Counted from the stretch's first letter, positions 13,691 to 26,232 are shown. The stretch is DNA of 64,000 nt from Myxocyprinus asiaticus (GCF_019703515.2 NC_059373.1:18624281-18688280), one strand, 5' to 3'. Notes: generated from the sequence alone by a model not told the origin. Program-made: numbers and translations.

Positions 13691-14280
13691 TGTCTGGCTG
13701 CTCTAGCACCATGGACAGCACCAGCAACAGGGTGTTATGCTGGGTCAAGTTTTCAGAAGGAAAGTGCTGACCACAAATGCATCCAACACAGGTTGGGGTG
13801 CGGTGTGTAATGGACACCCGACTTTCAACACCTGGACAGGTGCGAAATGGCCATGACATGTCAACCACCTAGAGCTACTGGCTGCCTTTCTAGGTTTGAG
13901 AGCTTTTCGTTCCGATACTGTAATCACAACAGTAGAGGCGTACTTATGTACCATGAAGCGCTGGCCCACGTATGACCGGCGAAACGCCAGTATGCATTTC
14001 CCCCAGTCGCCTCCTTCATTCTGTCATCAGCAAAGTCCGAGTGGACATGGACACAGTTCTGTTAATTGCGCCGAAATGGCCCAATCAGTCCTGGTTTCTG
14101 GAAATGGCAGAAATACTGGATGGCCTCCATGGGAAATACTGCTTAAGAAAGATCTTCTCTCTCAAACACAAGGCACGGTTTGGGATCCCCAGTCAGAGCT
14201 GCGAAGCCTACACGTGTGGCCTTTGAACGGAGCACAGCGGACAAGCCAGAATTGGCTCGGTCATTTATGAACACCATATT
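13691..14280 (+). pseudogene. DIRS-like RNase H remnant
   Basis: At about 13768-13915 the translation reads TTNASNTGWGAVCNG and then WTGAKWP, HVNHLELLAAFLGLRAF. This matches the order of RNase H of DIRS-type elements (acidic-A-S-x-x-G-W-G-A-V, then E-L-L-A-x-x-L). The first catalytic Asp is replaced by Asn (NAS). A further block at about 14070-14230 includes LLIAPKWPNQSWFLEM, found between RNase H and recombinase in such elements. Stops and frameshifts are present. Confidence 0.75.
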
Positions 14281-15060
14281 ACAGGCTAGAGCACCGTCCA
14301 CGAGACGCCTTTATGCACTGAAATGGAATGTGTTCATTAATTAGTGCTTTTAACACAGCAAAGACCCAGTGAACTGCCACAAACCTGAAATTCGTACATT
14401 TCTTAAGAGCGATTGGATGCAGGGCTCACTCCGTCTATGCTCAAAGTTTATGTGGCGATTATATCTGCACATCACGCACCTGAAACTGGCACCTCTATAG
14501 AAAAACATGATTTAATCAAAACTCCTAGGGGGCGGGGAAGCTAAATCCCCCTCGCCTGGCTACAGCCCGACTTGGGACCTAACTTAGTCCTAAAAGTACT
14601 TGCGGGGCCTCCCTTCGAACCTCTGGACTATGTTGAATTGTGTGCGCTTTCTCTTAAGACCGCATCACTGCTGGCCTTGGCCTCAGTAATACGGGTTGGT
14701 GATTTGCGCTACACATATACGTTAAGCGCACACGCTATTTCAGACTGTCTAACCAACTCTTTGTGTGCTATGGAGGACACACGAAAGGAATGTCCGTCTC
14801 CAAGCAAAGACTTCCTCACTGGATCGTTGATACAGTCTCCCTGGTTTATGAGTCGCAGGGTGCGAATTGCCCGATTGGTGTTAAAGTACACTCAACTAGA
14901 GGCGTGGCTTCCTCAAGGGCATGGACGAACAGTGTGTCCTTACAAGACATGTTTTGCAGCAGGATGGTCTTCTCAAAACACATTTGTAAGGTTTTACAAC
15001 CTAGACATAACGTCTCTCTCAAAACAAGTCCTCTCTGTCTAGAGCGTTTGCTATTTTATT
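14281..15060 (+). pseudogene. DIRS-like tyrosine recombinase remnant
   Basis: The segment begins with the typical ARAPSTRRLYALKW text near 14290. It later reads LSLKTASLLALASVIRVGDL at about 14650-14710, which holds the first catalytic Arg (RVGDL). A HSTRG block near 14889 fits the His-x-x-Arg box. FVRFYNLDI near 14980-15005 could supply the Tyr nucleophile. The pieces are in different frames with several stops. Tyrosine recombinases replace integrase in DIRS elements and insert a circular DNA intermediate. Confidence 0.75.
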
Positions 15061-15399
15061 GGCCAAATATATACTTAGGCCTCTCTTTTTAAGTACGGGC
15101 TCCCTGTCACTTTACATAACCGCCTGCATTCGGTCCATTGTGCTCCCAAGTTACAGGCTCTTCATTATAAATAAACTTCCTTTCCGACTGGGTTCGTGAA
15201 GGGGTTAATCCATACTATATGACCATAGTTCATATATATATTCTGAGTGTTCCCCTCCTGGCTGACCATGAGGGTCATTCACTTGCGGCATACTCATGTC
15301 GGTCGCCGTCCCACTAGACTGCGGTGTCATGTTTCCTCTATGGGAAGGTTATGTCGTGTAGTGCGACGTGATGGGATTCTGTTCCCCATATGCGCAATG

Positions 15400-15771
15400 T
15401 CACGTGTACTGAGTCGTAAGGGAACGTCTCAGTTACGTACGTAACCTCGGTTCCCTGAGACAAAGGGAACGAGACTTTGCGAATCCTGGCCGCACTACAA
15501 GACTCAGAGTTATTTGAGGTGCAAGAGATGCGTTCTTTGTCCCTCAGTCTGAAAATTCTGAGGAATGTTGTTTGCACACCTGCTTTATAGCACACAGCTT
15601 CACGCCTAAAAGGGTGGTGCTCAAACACCATAGCAATATTAGAATATTGGCGTTATTGTAGAGAGGTTTCAACTAGGTAGTGCAGAAGGACACTCCCCAT
15701 ATGCGTTAGTAGAACGCAATGTCTCGTTCCCTTCATCTCAGGGAACCAAGGTTACATATGTAACAGAGATA
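15400..15771 (-). repeat. DIRS-like internal complementary region and right terminal repeat
   Basis: 15500-15771 is the inverted counterpart of the left end. The extreme right (about 15720-15771) reads 'ctcgttcccttcatctcagg' and ends in the palindromic 'gttacatatgtaac'. A complementary version lies at about 15420-15475, around 'gttacgtacgtaacc'. Confidence 0.8.
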
Positions 15772-15797
15772 TTTTCAAACAGCCACCCCCCATATTA

Positions 15798-16203
15798 AAG
15801 GTGCGATCAGTAATTTTTTCTAATTAAAAAAGTTTTAATCCAACGGAAATGAATAATCATTTTAAAACATATACAGTCATGACCGTCCCATGAGAGGAAG
15901 ACTCTAGTCATACAAGTAACCTTATGAATGCTGTTTTATTATACATGGAGAAGGTCCCCTCATGGGAGCAGCCATGTTAGGATCACATGACCAACCAAAT
16001 CCTACTGGCTTGGTTTCAGTAACAGACCTGTTATTGGACACTTCCATAACTGGATTAAATTAATAATGGCTGACAGTGAATAGTGAATTTCTACAATGGC
16101 ATTGGTAACAGAAAATGATTGCGTTTACTAATGCTGCATCCACTCCCCTAGGTGTCAGTGTAAGCCCGAGATGACATAAACAAAAAAATAAAGAGCGCAC
16201 CTT
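15798..16203. repeat. Possible MITE with AAGGTGCG ends
   Basis: The segment starts aaggtgcg (15798) and ends with its complement cgcacctt (16203). The interior is non-coding. I could not see a convincing target-site duplication. The 'ggtgcgatcagtaatttttt' start looks like a dispersed fish repeat. Confidence 0.5.
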
Positions 16204-18086
16204 CAAGCTGGGATAAGTGAAATAATTTTAACTAAAAAACAACCGATAACTGATTTTTACATAACGACAAGCATAAAGAATAAAACTAGAATGTAATATC
16301 AGATATAGAAACATGTATTTGCGCCTGTCGTTTTTAATTATTTTTGTTTACAGTGGTTGTTTTGTGATTCTCAAATATTGTTTTCATTTGCGTGTTTAAA
16401 TTCTGTCGTTGTCTGAAAGTCTGCCAATGGACATGCATTCATCACTAATGAACCTTAAAACATGAACCCTTTCGGGATCTCCTGGTTCCTTCCATACAGG
16501 GTGCAAGACTAACATTATCCCTCCAAATGCGAGGCACCGTGCAGCTGTGTGAGAATAGCTACAGAGGCTAGCCTTTACCTGCCTGTGCAACTTTTAACAA
16601 CTCCCATACAACCATTGCTGTACTGTTTCCAATGAGACGACAAATCTTACCTCATGCACAGTTTTGCATGAATACAATTTTATAATCCGTTACTTCCCAC
16701 AGGCTTTGCCATGATAAAAGAAAAAACAAAGATCTGAGCTCTGTCTCAGACCTGTTCCCTCCTCTGTGCTCGCTGAAACATTTAAAAATGTCACTTCCAT
16801 GAGTGTTCCTTGCACACGGATTGGCTACAATATTTAAGAGAAAGGGGGTTGATCGTGATTATGCATGATTTAATAATAATAGCAAATAAAATACTTGTTA
16901 CAAATGAACATGAATTGTTAATGCTGCATTCATGGTGATGAGGAAATGTGTCTGTAATAAGTAATAATGTTATAATCTCATATATTACCATGATTTCTGG
17001 CATTTATTCGAAGCTAATTACAAAATATGCTAAAGACGGTACCATTGCATTATTTTGCACATGGTGAGAGCAGATGTCGTTATCTGCTACACCGATTGAC
17101 TGAAACACAATTATAAAGTGATGTTTGCACTCCCCTAAACAATATGCATACTAGTAAAAAACTGTTGAGATCCAAAATCATCTCTGCTGTGTTAATGACA
17201 CAAAAACGGCGTTGGACACTCTTTTTAGTCAAAGAATGCTAGTGCTGCAAGTCTAACAGTTTTCCCGCCCAATCGTTTTCTCCCATATTGATTCAGATGA
17301 GTCAACTATTCCCAAGATGGCGACTGAGGATTCCAATTCAAGACTGAAAGATGCATTCACCCCTATTAAAAGTTTCTACTCAATGTATGAGATCCTGCAT
17401 ATGCAAATGACACATTTAATCGCAATTTTAATTTCCCACACTAATTCATATTTGTAAGGATACTTGATTGATCAATGTGCTCAGATAAAAATACCAAGTA
17501 GTTTGCTGTTGGACAGATCAATTATCTTGTAATTCAACGATTATTTGATCTGATATAAATTACCATCCGTGCTATAAATAATATAATGTTGTGTATCACT
17601 TTATAACCGACAAACACAGTGAACGCAACGCACTGAATTAAACAGCCCCTTCAAAGTGAGCACATCGCGTTCCTTTTACATTTCTGCGAAAGCCAACGTT
17701 TCAATCGCTCTTATTCCAAGAATTTACCAAACATAACTATACAGAGTTATAATGTTCATAATGTTTCGACTGATTTTATTGCTTAAATAATCAGTGAAAA
17801 ATCTGCTTTTAGGGGAGTGATGCGCAGTTTTGCCTTGAAAAAAACAAAAACAAACAACAATGACTTCGCATTAACACACATTACACAACAAACGGTTGGC
17901 AAATATAAAGACGAGTAGTTGCAGGGAACGAGAACTATTTTTCTTACCTAGGACTCCATCCTGTGTTCAAAACAAAAGTAGGTCATTTGCAATTGCAGGA
18001 TTAACCGTGTTTAACAAAAGTGGGGATTAAAAAAAAAAAAAAATTATAATCAATTAATTTAATCAAAGTGATAAAAATTTTCTGTT
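16204..18086. other. No gene recognised
   Basis: AT-rich single-copy-looking sequence. No exon with splice signals, RNA gene or element terminus was recognised. Short open frames lack family resemblance. Confidence 0.4.

Positions 18087-18136
<50 letters not shown>
18087..18136. repeat. (TG)n microsatellite
   Basis: A run of about 22 TG units with one interruption near its start. Confidence 0.95.
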
Positions 18137-18139
<3 letters not shown>

Positions 18140-18741
18140 TGTCATAATTTCCTCACTCTCTTGTTGTTCTAAACCTTTATGATTATTGGAACACACAAGG
18201 TGATGGTCGGCAGAATGTTAGACTCAGTCACCATTCACATCCATTGTATGGAAAAAGATGCAATAAAAGTGAATGATGACTGAGGCTAATATGCCAACCA
18301 TCGCCTTTTGTGCTCCACTGTTGAAAGTCTTACAAGATTACGTGTATATTCGTGAATGTATATTCATAAACGCATTAAATACCTTTCCTTTATCTCTGAA
18401 AGGTCATAAATGGCGTAAGAATAAACCAGTCGAAACAGGTAGATTTTTGCCCATTACAGCAATTTCGCGTTGCATGTAAACACCGTTTTTACTGGCTCAT
18501 CCAATGTGTAGGTGTTGTGCGCATGCCTCTTCACGGTTTGACGTCAAAAGCGGAAAATAACATGATTATTTTAAATGTCATGTAGACGCAGTTTTCTTGA
18601 TTTATCGTGTGTGTGTGTGTGTTTTTTCTTTTGTTTTTGTTTTTTTGTTTTTTTTTAAATAAGCGGATTTTTAGGAGTTATCAGCATCTTGGTGTGCATG
18701 TAAACACGCTCATTGCCATTTTGAGGTGAACTATCCTTTAA
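18137..18741. repeat. MITE-like dispersed repeat
   Basis: The right edge, 'tgaggtgaactatcctttaa', and the left part, 'aattgtcataatttcctcac', resemble the ends of palindromic repeats also present at 46606-47240 and 47602-47770. No duplication was identified. The boundaries are approximate. Confidence 0.4.
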
Positions 18742-18754
18742 GCAAAACCACCTT

Positions 18755-18851
18755 GTGACGAGGAGGAGGGCATGGCCGGGCCGTAACGATGGACGCCCGG
18801 CGCTGAATCAGCCCAATCAGCCGGGAGAGGGAGAAGCCGTGGACACCAGTT

Positions 18852-18890
<39 letters not shown>
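18755..18890 (+). repeat. LTR-like fragment ending in (GA)n
   Basis: The start 'tgtgacgaggaggagggcat' resembles the start of the LTR-like insert at 26233 ('tgtggcagcgggggcatggt'). A (GA)n run of about 18 units at 18853-18890 ends it. Confidence 0.4.
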
Positions 18891-18892
<2 letters not shown>

Positions 18893-19466
18893 TGCAAGTA
18901 GCCGCTGTGTGTGTGAATTATTTTTAAGACAGTTCTAACTGTGCTGAAGGTACAATGTTGTGGCTCAATTTGGTGTAATTTAAGGGATTTTATTGATTTT
19001 TTAGGAATCTAACAGAATTCAGTGTGGCTGTGCTGTATTTTCATTAAACTGTAATATTACATTTATTAAATAAAAAAGAAAAGTACTGAAACTCTATGGC
19101 AAAGCCAAACAGTCTTACAGCACCTAAACATCACAACCTAAATATATATTCAGTAGAATATCTGTAGTATATATTAATATAACTAGAAACTAATTAATGA
19201 AATCTGAAAGAAATAATTATGCTTGTGATTTGTAGACTTAAATAAGACATAATCCCAGCAAGACTTTTTTTTTGGAGAGATTATTAAAATTTAAGCAAGC
19301 TTCTTCTTTAAAAAAATAAATAAAAATAAAATGTAAATATTGAGCATGTGTTGCTGTCTGCCATGCCTAGCTCCAGAAATTTTAGAGTTAGTAAGAAGAA
19401 TTTGAATGCCAATTGAAATTAAATTTAATTGGACATTTGTCCAAGTTGCAGGGTATTTCATAGAAA
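18891..19466. other. No gene recognised
   Basis: AT-rich sequence with stops in all frames. A possible splice acceptor near 19450 precedes the dehydrogenase-like exon. Confidence 0.4.
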
Positions 19467-20340
19467 TTGGGCAAATTTGCTGCAGTTCTGAGAATTTTGC
19501 CTATAATTAGTTTTCCTCAAGGTTTGGTTCTGCTGAGAAAGTGGATTGCAGGTGGAGTATGCCGCTGTCCTGTGCGATTGGGTGGGAAGACAATTGTCAT
19601 TACTGGCGCCAACACAGGGATCGGAAAAGAGGCCGCACGTGACTTGGCCATGAGAGGTAAATAGACCTCTGACTGTTGATTTTGACTGTTCATCAACTGA
19701 TCCTTATGAAGAAAGACAAAATACTAACATTATGGAGGATTTTAAGGATTTAAGGTCACAATGCATGATCAAAAATTATTAGGCTAGGCCTGATTCATGG
19801 ACATTATTTTCTAATGAAGTGATTTTTTTGTGTGCTTATTTTTAGGGGCTCGGGTTGTGATGGCTTGTCGAGATCTTTCAAGAGCAGAAAAGGCTGCAGC
19901 AGAGATTCGCAGGTCTACAGGTAATGGCAATATAGTAGTTCGGCACTTAGACCTGGCATCTCTGTTCTCCGTACGTCAGTTTGCTCATTAATACACTGCC
20001 ACTGAGATCGACTGGATATACTTATTAACAATGCAGGTGAGACCTTAGAATAGATCTTTGCAACAAATCACACTGTGCTTTTAGCTTTGATTAATTATTG
20101 CAATATTTTGTGGACAACACCATTGTCGTACTATTAGGATTATTGATGTGCCCAAAAAGCCTTACGGAGGATGGCTATGAAACCCAGTTCATGGTCAATC
20201 ATTTGGGCCATTTCCTCCTGACTGTTCTGCTCCTGGACATGCTGAAGAACTCTACTCCTAGTCGAGTTGTAAATGTGTCCAGCATTGCTCACAATGGTAG
20301 AGATAGAAATGGCAAAATAACTAAAATATTAAAGATGGAT
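19467..20340 (+). pseudogene. Retinol-dehydrogenase-like (SDR) gene fragment, broken
   Basis: Three exon-like blocks encode the N-terminal half of a short-chain dehydrogenase of the RDH11/12/13/14 type. Exon A (to 19656, donor gtaaat) reads [20 protein letters not shown], the TGxxxGxG cofactor motif. Exon B (19846-20036) reads [20 protein letters not shown] and should end in the NNAG motif. Exon C (from 20138) reads [20 protein letters not shown] and [11 protein letters not shown]. Exon B has an in-frame TAA at 19989-19991, and a one-base shift is then needed to read LDILINNAG. No initiator ATG is visible in exon A. The YxxxK catalytic exon was not found. Such enzymes reduce retinal or other carbonyls at the ER. 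Probably a pseudogene; sequencing error is the alternative. Confidence 0.8.
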
Positions 20341-20343
20341 TAA

Positions 20344-20920
20344 TTTGGATATGCGCCTAAATGGTCAAATACACTTTAAAATTATGCCAAAATGCCCATC
20401 TTGGCGAGGTATTAATGTAAAGACAGTCAGTTATGCCAAGTGAATGTAAACAGTGGGACAAAAAAGCTGATTTGTATTAAAATGTCAGACTTGAAGTATA
20501 AATGTAACATAATAGACCTGCCGCTGTCTACTATGTTGTTATATCACTTAATCAAACAATATAGGAAATGAGGAAAGGATACAACTACTCACTGCTCTTG
20601 ACTGAATAACTTTAGTAGCTTTAAAAAGTATTAATGTATTATCGTACAGCGAAGACCAGTAGTGGTTTTATTTCACATTTCATTCTGAACGTTTATTTGA
20701 ATACTTGATACTGCTGTTAAAAACTTTTAAAGCTGTTAAAAGTTCTTAATTTGTATTTTGTGTTCTATTGTTTTTAATTTCTTTCTATTCTTTGCTTTTA
20801 TTCTTATTTCTTTCTATTTGTGTCTTTGTTCTTATTTTATTACGGACTGTTTACTTGTCTTGAATAATTAACTAAGAACTTGAAACAGTAGCCTATTTAC
20901 ATAATTAACTAATTCAGAAT
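20344..20920. other. No gene recognised
   Basis: AT-rich sequence. The remaining SDR exons, including the YxxxK active site, were looked for and not seen. Confidence 0.4.
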
Positions 20921-21056
20921 CAAAATGAGCTTTATTGCCAAATGTGCTCACGTACACAAGGAAATTTTATTGGTGATAGGAGAAACAAGCAAGTGCACAA
21001 AGAACATTACAGTGAGACACAGAATATAAAACAAGGTAAGAGTATAAATAGACATA
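20921..21056 (-). repeat. L2-type LINE 3' tail fragment
   Basis: 'cagaatcaaaatgagcttta' followed by 'ttgccaaatgtgctcacgta' is the reverse complement of an L2-type 3' end, related to the ends of the L2 copies here. The fragment is interrupted at 21057 by a Tc1-like element and may continue at 22306-22360. Confidence 0.75.
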
Positions 21057-22305
21057 CACTGGCAGCCAAAAGTTTGGGATAATGTAAAGATTTTGCTCTT
21101 ATGGAAGGAAATTGGTACTTTTATTCACCAATGTGGCATTCAACTGATCACAATGTATAGTCAGGACATTAATAACGTGAAAAATTCTATTTCATACTAT
21201 TATCACTATTTCAATTTGAATAAAAATTTCAGAACTTCTTAAACTACTTCAAAGAGTTCTCATCAAAAAATCCTCCATGTGCAGCAATGACAGCTTTACA
21301 GATCCTTGGCATTCTAGCTGTCAGTTTGTCCAGATACTCAGGTGACATTTCACTCCACGCTTCCTGTAGCACTTGCCATAGACGTGGCTGTCTTGTCGGG
21401 CACTCCTCACGCATCTTACAGTCTAGCTGATCCCATAAAAGCTCAATGTGGTTAAGATCCATAACACTCTTTTCCAGTTATCTGTTGTCCAATGTCTGTG
21501 TTTCTTTGCCTACTCTAACCTTTTCTTTTGTTTTTCTGTTTCAAAAGTGGCTTTTTCTTTACAATTCTTCCCATAAGGCCTGCACCCCTGAGTCTTCTCT
21601 TTACTGTTGTACATTAAACTGTGGTTTAGCAGGTAGAATTCAATGAAGCTGTCAGCTGAGGACATGTGAGGCGGCTGTTTCTCAAACTAGAGGCTCTGAT
21701 GTACTTATCCTCTTGTTTAGTTGTACATCTGGGCCTTCCACATCTCTTTCTGTCCTTGTTAGAGCCAGTTGTCCTTTGTCTTTGAAGACTGTAGTGTACA
21801 CCTTTGTATGAAATCTTCAGTTTTTTGGCAATTTCAAGCATTGTATAGCCTTCATTCCTCAAAACAATGATTGACTAATGAGTTTCTAGAGAGAGCTGTT
21901 TCTTTTTTTGCCATTTTTGACCTAATATTGACCTTAAGACATGCCAGTCTATTGCATACTGTGGCAACTCAAAAACAAACACAAAGACAATGTTAAGCTT
22001 CATTTAACGAACCAAATGGCTTTCAGCTGTGTTTGATATAATGGCAAGTGATTTTCTAGTACCAAATTAGCAATTTAGCATGAATACTCAAGGATAAGGT
22101 GTTGGAGTGATGTTGCTGGAAATGGGGCCTGTCTAGATTTGATCAAAAACTACTTTTTTCAAATAGTGATGGTGCTGTTTTTTACATCAGTAATGTCCTG
22201 ACTATACTTTGTGATCAGTTGAATGCCACTTTGGTGAATAAAAGTACCAATTTCTTTCCATAAGAGCAAAATCTGTACATTATTCCAAACTTTTGGCTGC
22301 CAGTG
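21057..22305 (-). mobile_element. Tc1-like transposon, internally deleted, TA duplication
   Basis: Inverted ends begin 'cactggcagccaaaagtttg' and end with the near-complement 'caaacttttggctgccagtg', flanked by TA on both sides (21055-21056 and 22306-22307). Length is 1249 bp. A related element with 'ggtggcc' ends lies at 40407-41506. On the minus strand there are two transposase remnants. Confidence 0.9.
21244..21862 (-). pseudogene. Tc1-like transposase remnants
   Basis: The minus strand encodes an N-terminal helix-turn-helix piece at 21862-21626 (MRNEGYTMLEIAKKLKIS, then GRPRCTTKQEDKYI). A C-terminal piece at 21462-21244 reads MDLNHIELLWDQLDCKMREE, which includes the region of the third catalytic residue (DLNHIELLW, Glu retained), and ends PRICKAVIAAHGGFF. 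The central catalytic part with the first two Asp residues is absent. The element is therefore non-autonomous. Confidence 0.85.
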
Positions 22306-22307
22306 TA

Positions 22308-22610
22308 TATACAAAAATAAGACATATAACATAGAATGGCGTATGTACATGTCCAAGTGGTAATATACAACCCTGATTCTGAAAAAGTTGGGACTAGCAT
22401 TCTCATTTTTTTGACCAGTGTTGACCAGTAATGGGGAAATGCTCCACAAAACCCCCATCTCTAGATCAATACAGCACATAGACTACTAATTTATCAAAAA
22501 TAGTAAAATATCAAATGTAAAGCTGTTCTGCCTGATATTGTACCTCAATTTCAAGTGATGAAAGGGAGAAAATGAATATCTTATGTGACCGAACATTACA
22601 GGAATTAGCA
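22308..22610. other. Intergenic sequence, possible L2 tail continuation
   Basis: The first 50 bases may be the rest of the L2 tail interrupted at 21057. Nothing else is recognised. A direct repeat 'tgaccagt' occurs near 22420. Confidence 0.4.
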
Positions 22611-22615
22611 ATGGC

Positions 22616-22918
22616 TGTCAGGGTTTTATGTGTTTTGATCCATGCCATGTTTGTTCCTGTCATGTGATCTTGTCATGTGGTCCCATGGTCATGTGATTTC
22701 ATGTTTCCCTCTTCTGTTTTGTTTTCATTGGTTTATTGTCTTGTTAACTCGTTATCAGGTCTAGTTTGTCATTGGTTTAAGTTATCAGTCTTGTTATCTT
22801 GTTTATAGTTCTGTCTGTTCATTGGTTGTCTTGTTACCCATGTCTGTGTATTTAAGCCCTCATGTTTGCCATTGTCTCTTGTCAGGTATTGTTAATGTAA
22901 CATTGTCAAGTCAAGTCG
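22616..22918 (+). repeat. Solo LTR, left part (outermost layer of nest)
   Basis: This is the first 303 bp of an LTR starting tgtcagggttttatgtg. It belongs to the same family as the LTRs at 27530-27931, 31989-32396 and 33601-33973, read in the opposite direction. It breaks at an L2 insertion, and the rest lies at 30702-30822, ending 'ctgtcgttaca'. The two parts make a 424-bp LTR. The 5-bp duplication ATGGC lies at 22611-22615 and 30823-30827. Confidence 0.88.
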
Positions 22919-23075
22919 AGCCAGAATGAGCTTTATTGCCAAGTATGCTTACGCATACAAGGAATTTGTCTTGGTGACAGGAGCTTCCAGTACACAACAA
23001 TACAAAACAGCAACAATATTTAAAAATTGAATACAAAATAAATAAATATTGAAAAGTATATAAAGAATACACAAT

Positions 23076-23147
<72 letters not shown>

Positions 23148-23178
23148 TACATACACATATACATATATATACACATAC

Positions 23179-23213
<35 letters not shown>

Positions 23214-23416
23214 TATACATACACATACATATATACATACACACACAGACACACACATACATACATACATATACACATATGTAGTGCAAATCTAATTACA
23301 AATCGGTTATATACAGGGCAAGGGATTGTAATGGCAGAAGAGGTTGGATGTGTTGGATAATATGAAAAGACTAAGCTGTATATTGCACATTAATTATTGC
23401 TCAATGGGGCAGTTTT
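22919..23416 (-). mobile_element. L2 LINE copy 2, 3' UTR part
   Basis: This is the reverse complement of an L2 3' end: 'agccagaatgagctttattg', then the 3' UTR with an (AT)n/(AC)n microsatellite at 23079-23280, up to 'tcaatggggcagtttt'. The rest of this L2 resumes at 28138. The L2 is inserted in an LTR with the duplication tcaagtcaagtcg at 22906-22918 and 30689-30701. Confidence 0.88.
23079..23280. repeat. (AT)n/(AC)n compound microsatellite in L2 3' UTR
   Basis: A long AT run is followed by CA-, TA- and CATA-type repeats. It produces spurious frames rich in Tyr and Ile on both strands. Confidence 0.95.
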
Positions 23417-23678
23417 TATTTATTTATTTATTTATATTTTTTTGTTATTAACATTTTTTATTGATTCCAAGACAGATAAAAATAAATTGAACCACAAAAT
23501 TATGCATTTGGAATCAACTTATAACCCTTTATACCCCCCCGTGCACAAATACAAAATAACTTCATACCCACATATATACAAACACACAAATAGAAATACA
23601 TAGGTACATAAAAAAAAGACAAAGTTCAACATATAGGGAAAAAAATACAAAATAATTGTCTCCCTCCACTGCCCCAGA

Positions 23679-25837
23679 CTAGGACCCCTCCAAATGAGAT
23701 AAATAACTGCCCCATTTTCTACCATAAATCGACAGGTTCCCCAGCCGCCTGCAAGTCATTTCCTCGAAAGCTGCCACTTTACCCAACTCGGTGCACCACT
23801 CACGAAATGAGGGTGCATCAGTTGACTTCCATCCCCTAAGGATTAGCTGTCTGCCAGTCATCACGCTGGTTAGGACCCAGCTTTTCATGTATTTATCTCC
23901 TATATTCAGGACCCCTCCATCACTCAAAATACACAGTCTGGGGCAAAATGAAAACTGAGTGTCCAGTACGTCACACACAAAACGCTGGATCCTCAACCAA
24001 AATTCCTGAATCTTAATGCAACCCCAAAAAGCATGAGTTGTGTCCCCGTCTTCTGACTGGCATCGCCAGCAGGTGGGTGAGTCTTTAAGACCAAGCCTAT
24101 ATAATCTAGAGGGGGTCCAGTAGAACCGATACAAAATCTTAAATTGCATCAGATGGATCCTTGCATCTCTAGATGCAGACCTGATGCTTTTTAGGATCCT
24201 AGCCCACTCTCCCTCTTCCAATACCAAGTTGAAATCTTTCTCCCATAATCTCTTGAGAGAAGACGAAGCTCCATCCCCCAGACTCTGAATTAACAGGGAG
24301 TAATACACAGAAGCTTCATGGCCTTTCCCATAAGCAGTAATCACCATTTCCAGAGTATCTGCCGCTTTAGGGAGATTTTTACAGAGCAGGTGGCGCAGCT
24401 GCAAAAACCTAAAGAACTGGGATCTAGGAATCTTAAAATGCTGAACCAAATTATCAAAAGATCTCAGTACTCCACTCTCATATAGGTCACCGAGTGTAGC
24501 AACCCCCCTCCCAATCCACTCTGACCAACAGAAAGGGGACCCACCAACACACAATTTAGGGTTCAGCCATATGCTTGAGACAACATTTAAATAAATGTCT
24601 AAATTAAACTCTCTGGACACTTTAGTCCAAACCATGTGCAAATGCGAAATAACGGGGTGTGACTTAACTACTCCGGTTAGTTTGATCGAAAGGCTTTGCA
24701 ATGGCGAAATAGGGGCAAGAACTTCTTGTTCAATAAGAAACCAGGGAGGGGCCCTCTCAGGTGGAAGCGACCAATGAGCCAAATGTCTAAGACTGAACGC
24801 ATAATAATAATAAAACAAAATATTTTGTAGGCCTAGCCCACCCTTGTCAATCGGCCTATGTAACTTATTGAAATGTAACCTGGGATGCTTTCCTTCCAAA
24901 TAAAGAACTTCGCTATGCTATCAAATTATTTGAAATAAGAGAGGGGGACATCTACAGGGAGAGACTGTAGCAAGTAGTTAAATTTTGGAATACAATTCAT
25001 TTTAATAACATTAACCTTCCCAATCATAGATAAATGTAATGAAGCCCACCTGCCCACATCGCTCAAAAATCTTTTAATTAAAGGGTCAAAATTAACTCTA
25101 ATTAAATCACATAAATTTGCTGGGAATAAAATGCCCAAATACTTAATGCCCTGTTTGGGCCAATGAAAGGTGCCCGGTTGAAAAGCCGTTACTGGACAGT
25201 ACGCTGTCAGCGCCAAAGCTTCGGATTTAGACCAATTATCTCTGTATCCCGAAAATTTAGAAAAGGAATTAATAATTCTTTGGAGGCAAGGCATAGATCT
25301 AGTAGGGTCGGAGACGAATAATAAAATATCATATCATATCTTTTGCACCACACTTCCCTCCATCACCCCTGGAAAATCATCCTCCTTTCTTATCATGGTT
25401 ACTAATGGTAGAGGATAACCCTGCCTAGTGCCCCTATCCAGAGTAAAATAATCAGAAATTAATCCATTTGTTTGTACCGCTGCTACAGGGTGTCTATAAA
25501 GTAACTTAATCCATCAAATAAAAGTATTCCTGAACCCATATGTTTCCAAAATCTTAAAAAGATAATCCCATTCTACCATATCAAACGCATTTTCGGCGTC
25601 AAGTGAGATGGCCGCGACCAGAGTCTTATCATTCACCACTGACCACATTATATTGATGAAACGCCTAATATTATCAGAAGAGCTACGGCCCCAAATAAAC
25701 CCCACCTGATCTACATGTATAAGAGATGTCATAACTTTACTTAATCGATTAGCCAGAATTTTTGACAAAATGTTTACATCTAGCTGGATCAGGAAAATTG
25801 GATGGTAACTTTTACACTCGCTTGGAAATAAAAACAA
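23679..25837 (-). pseudogene. L1 ORF2 remnant, RT and C-terminal region
   Basis: Three frames follow each other on the minus strand. 25837-25514 is RT: LANRLSKVMTSLIHVDQVGF, then AISLDAENAFDMVEWDY with the motif A Asp. 25294-24926 reads INSFSKFSGYRDNWSKSEAL and GIKYLGILFPANL. 24899-23679 is a long C-terminal frame of about 400 residues ending in a Cys-rich segment (CWRCQSEDGDTTHAFWGC), as in L1-group ORF2. The motif C region (around 25310) is decayed. The same protein, in the other orientation, is at 60162-62990. Confidence 0.88.
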
Positions 25838-26232
25838 AAAACTTTGCCGTCAGATTTCTCGGTGCCTCTACACAAATTTTGTGAGGCAAAATTACATAAC
25901 AGAAGAAATGTTATGAAACAAACTCCAGCCAATAGAAGGCATAAGCACAAAGAACAAGCAGATTCATCCACAGCTGTCCCGATGATATGTTCATCCACAA
26001 AACAAACTCCAGCCGCTAGGCAGAACCAGCACAAAAAGAAACAAACAGGCGTCCCGGTTTCTCGGACGGTCAAGTGTATATTTAACGAGATGAGTTGACT
26101 CAGAGGTCACATAAGAAACACACCATGATTTCCTCAGTCCATCAACTCTATAAAAGACATCACTTGTTATAGGCATGTTGGTATTTTGCTGTCATCCTTA
26201 TCACTGGATGGGAACTTCAGTGTAAAAGCGAT

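Noticed and set aside
22949..23289. Open frames of about 100 residues rich in Tyr, Ile and Cys
   Set aside because: They are translations of the (AT)n/(AC)n microsatellite in the L2 3' UTR. The same happens at 50502-50785, 52413-52731 and 62999-63064.
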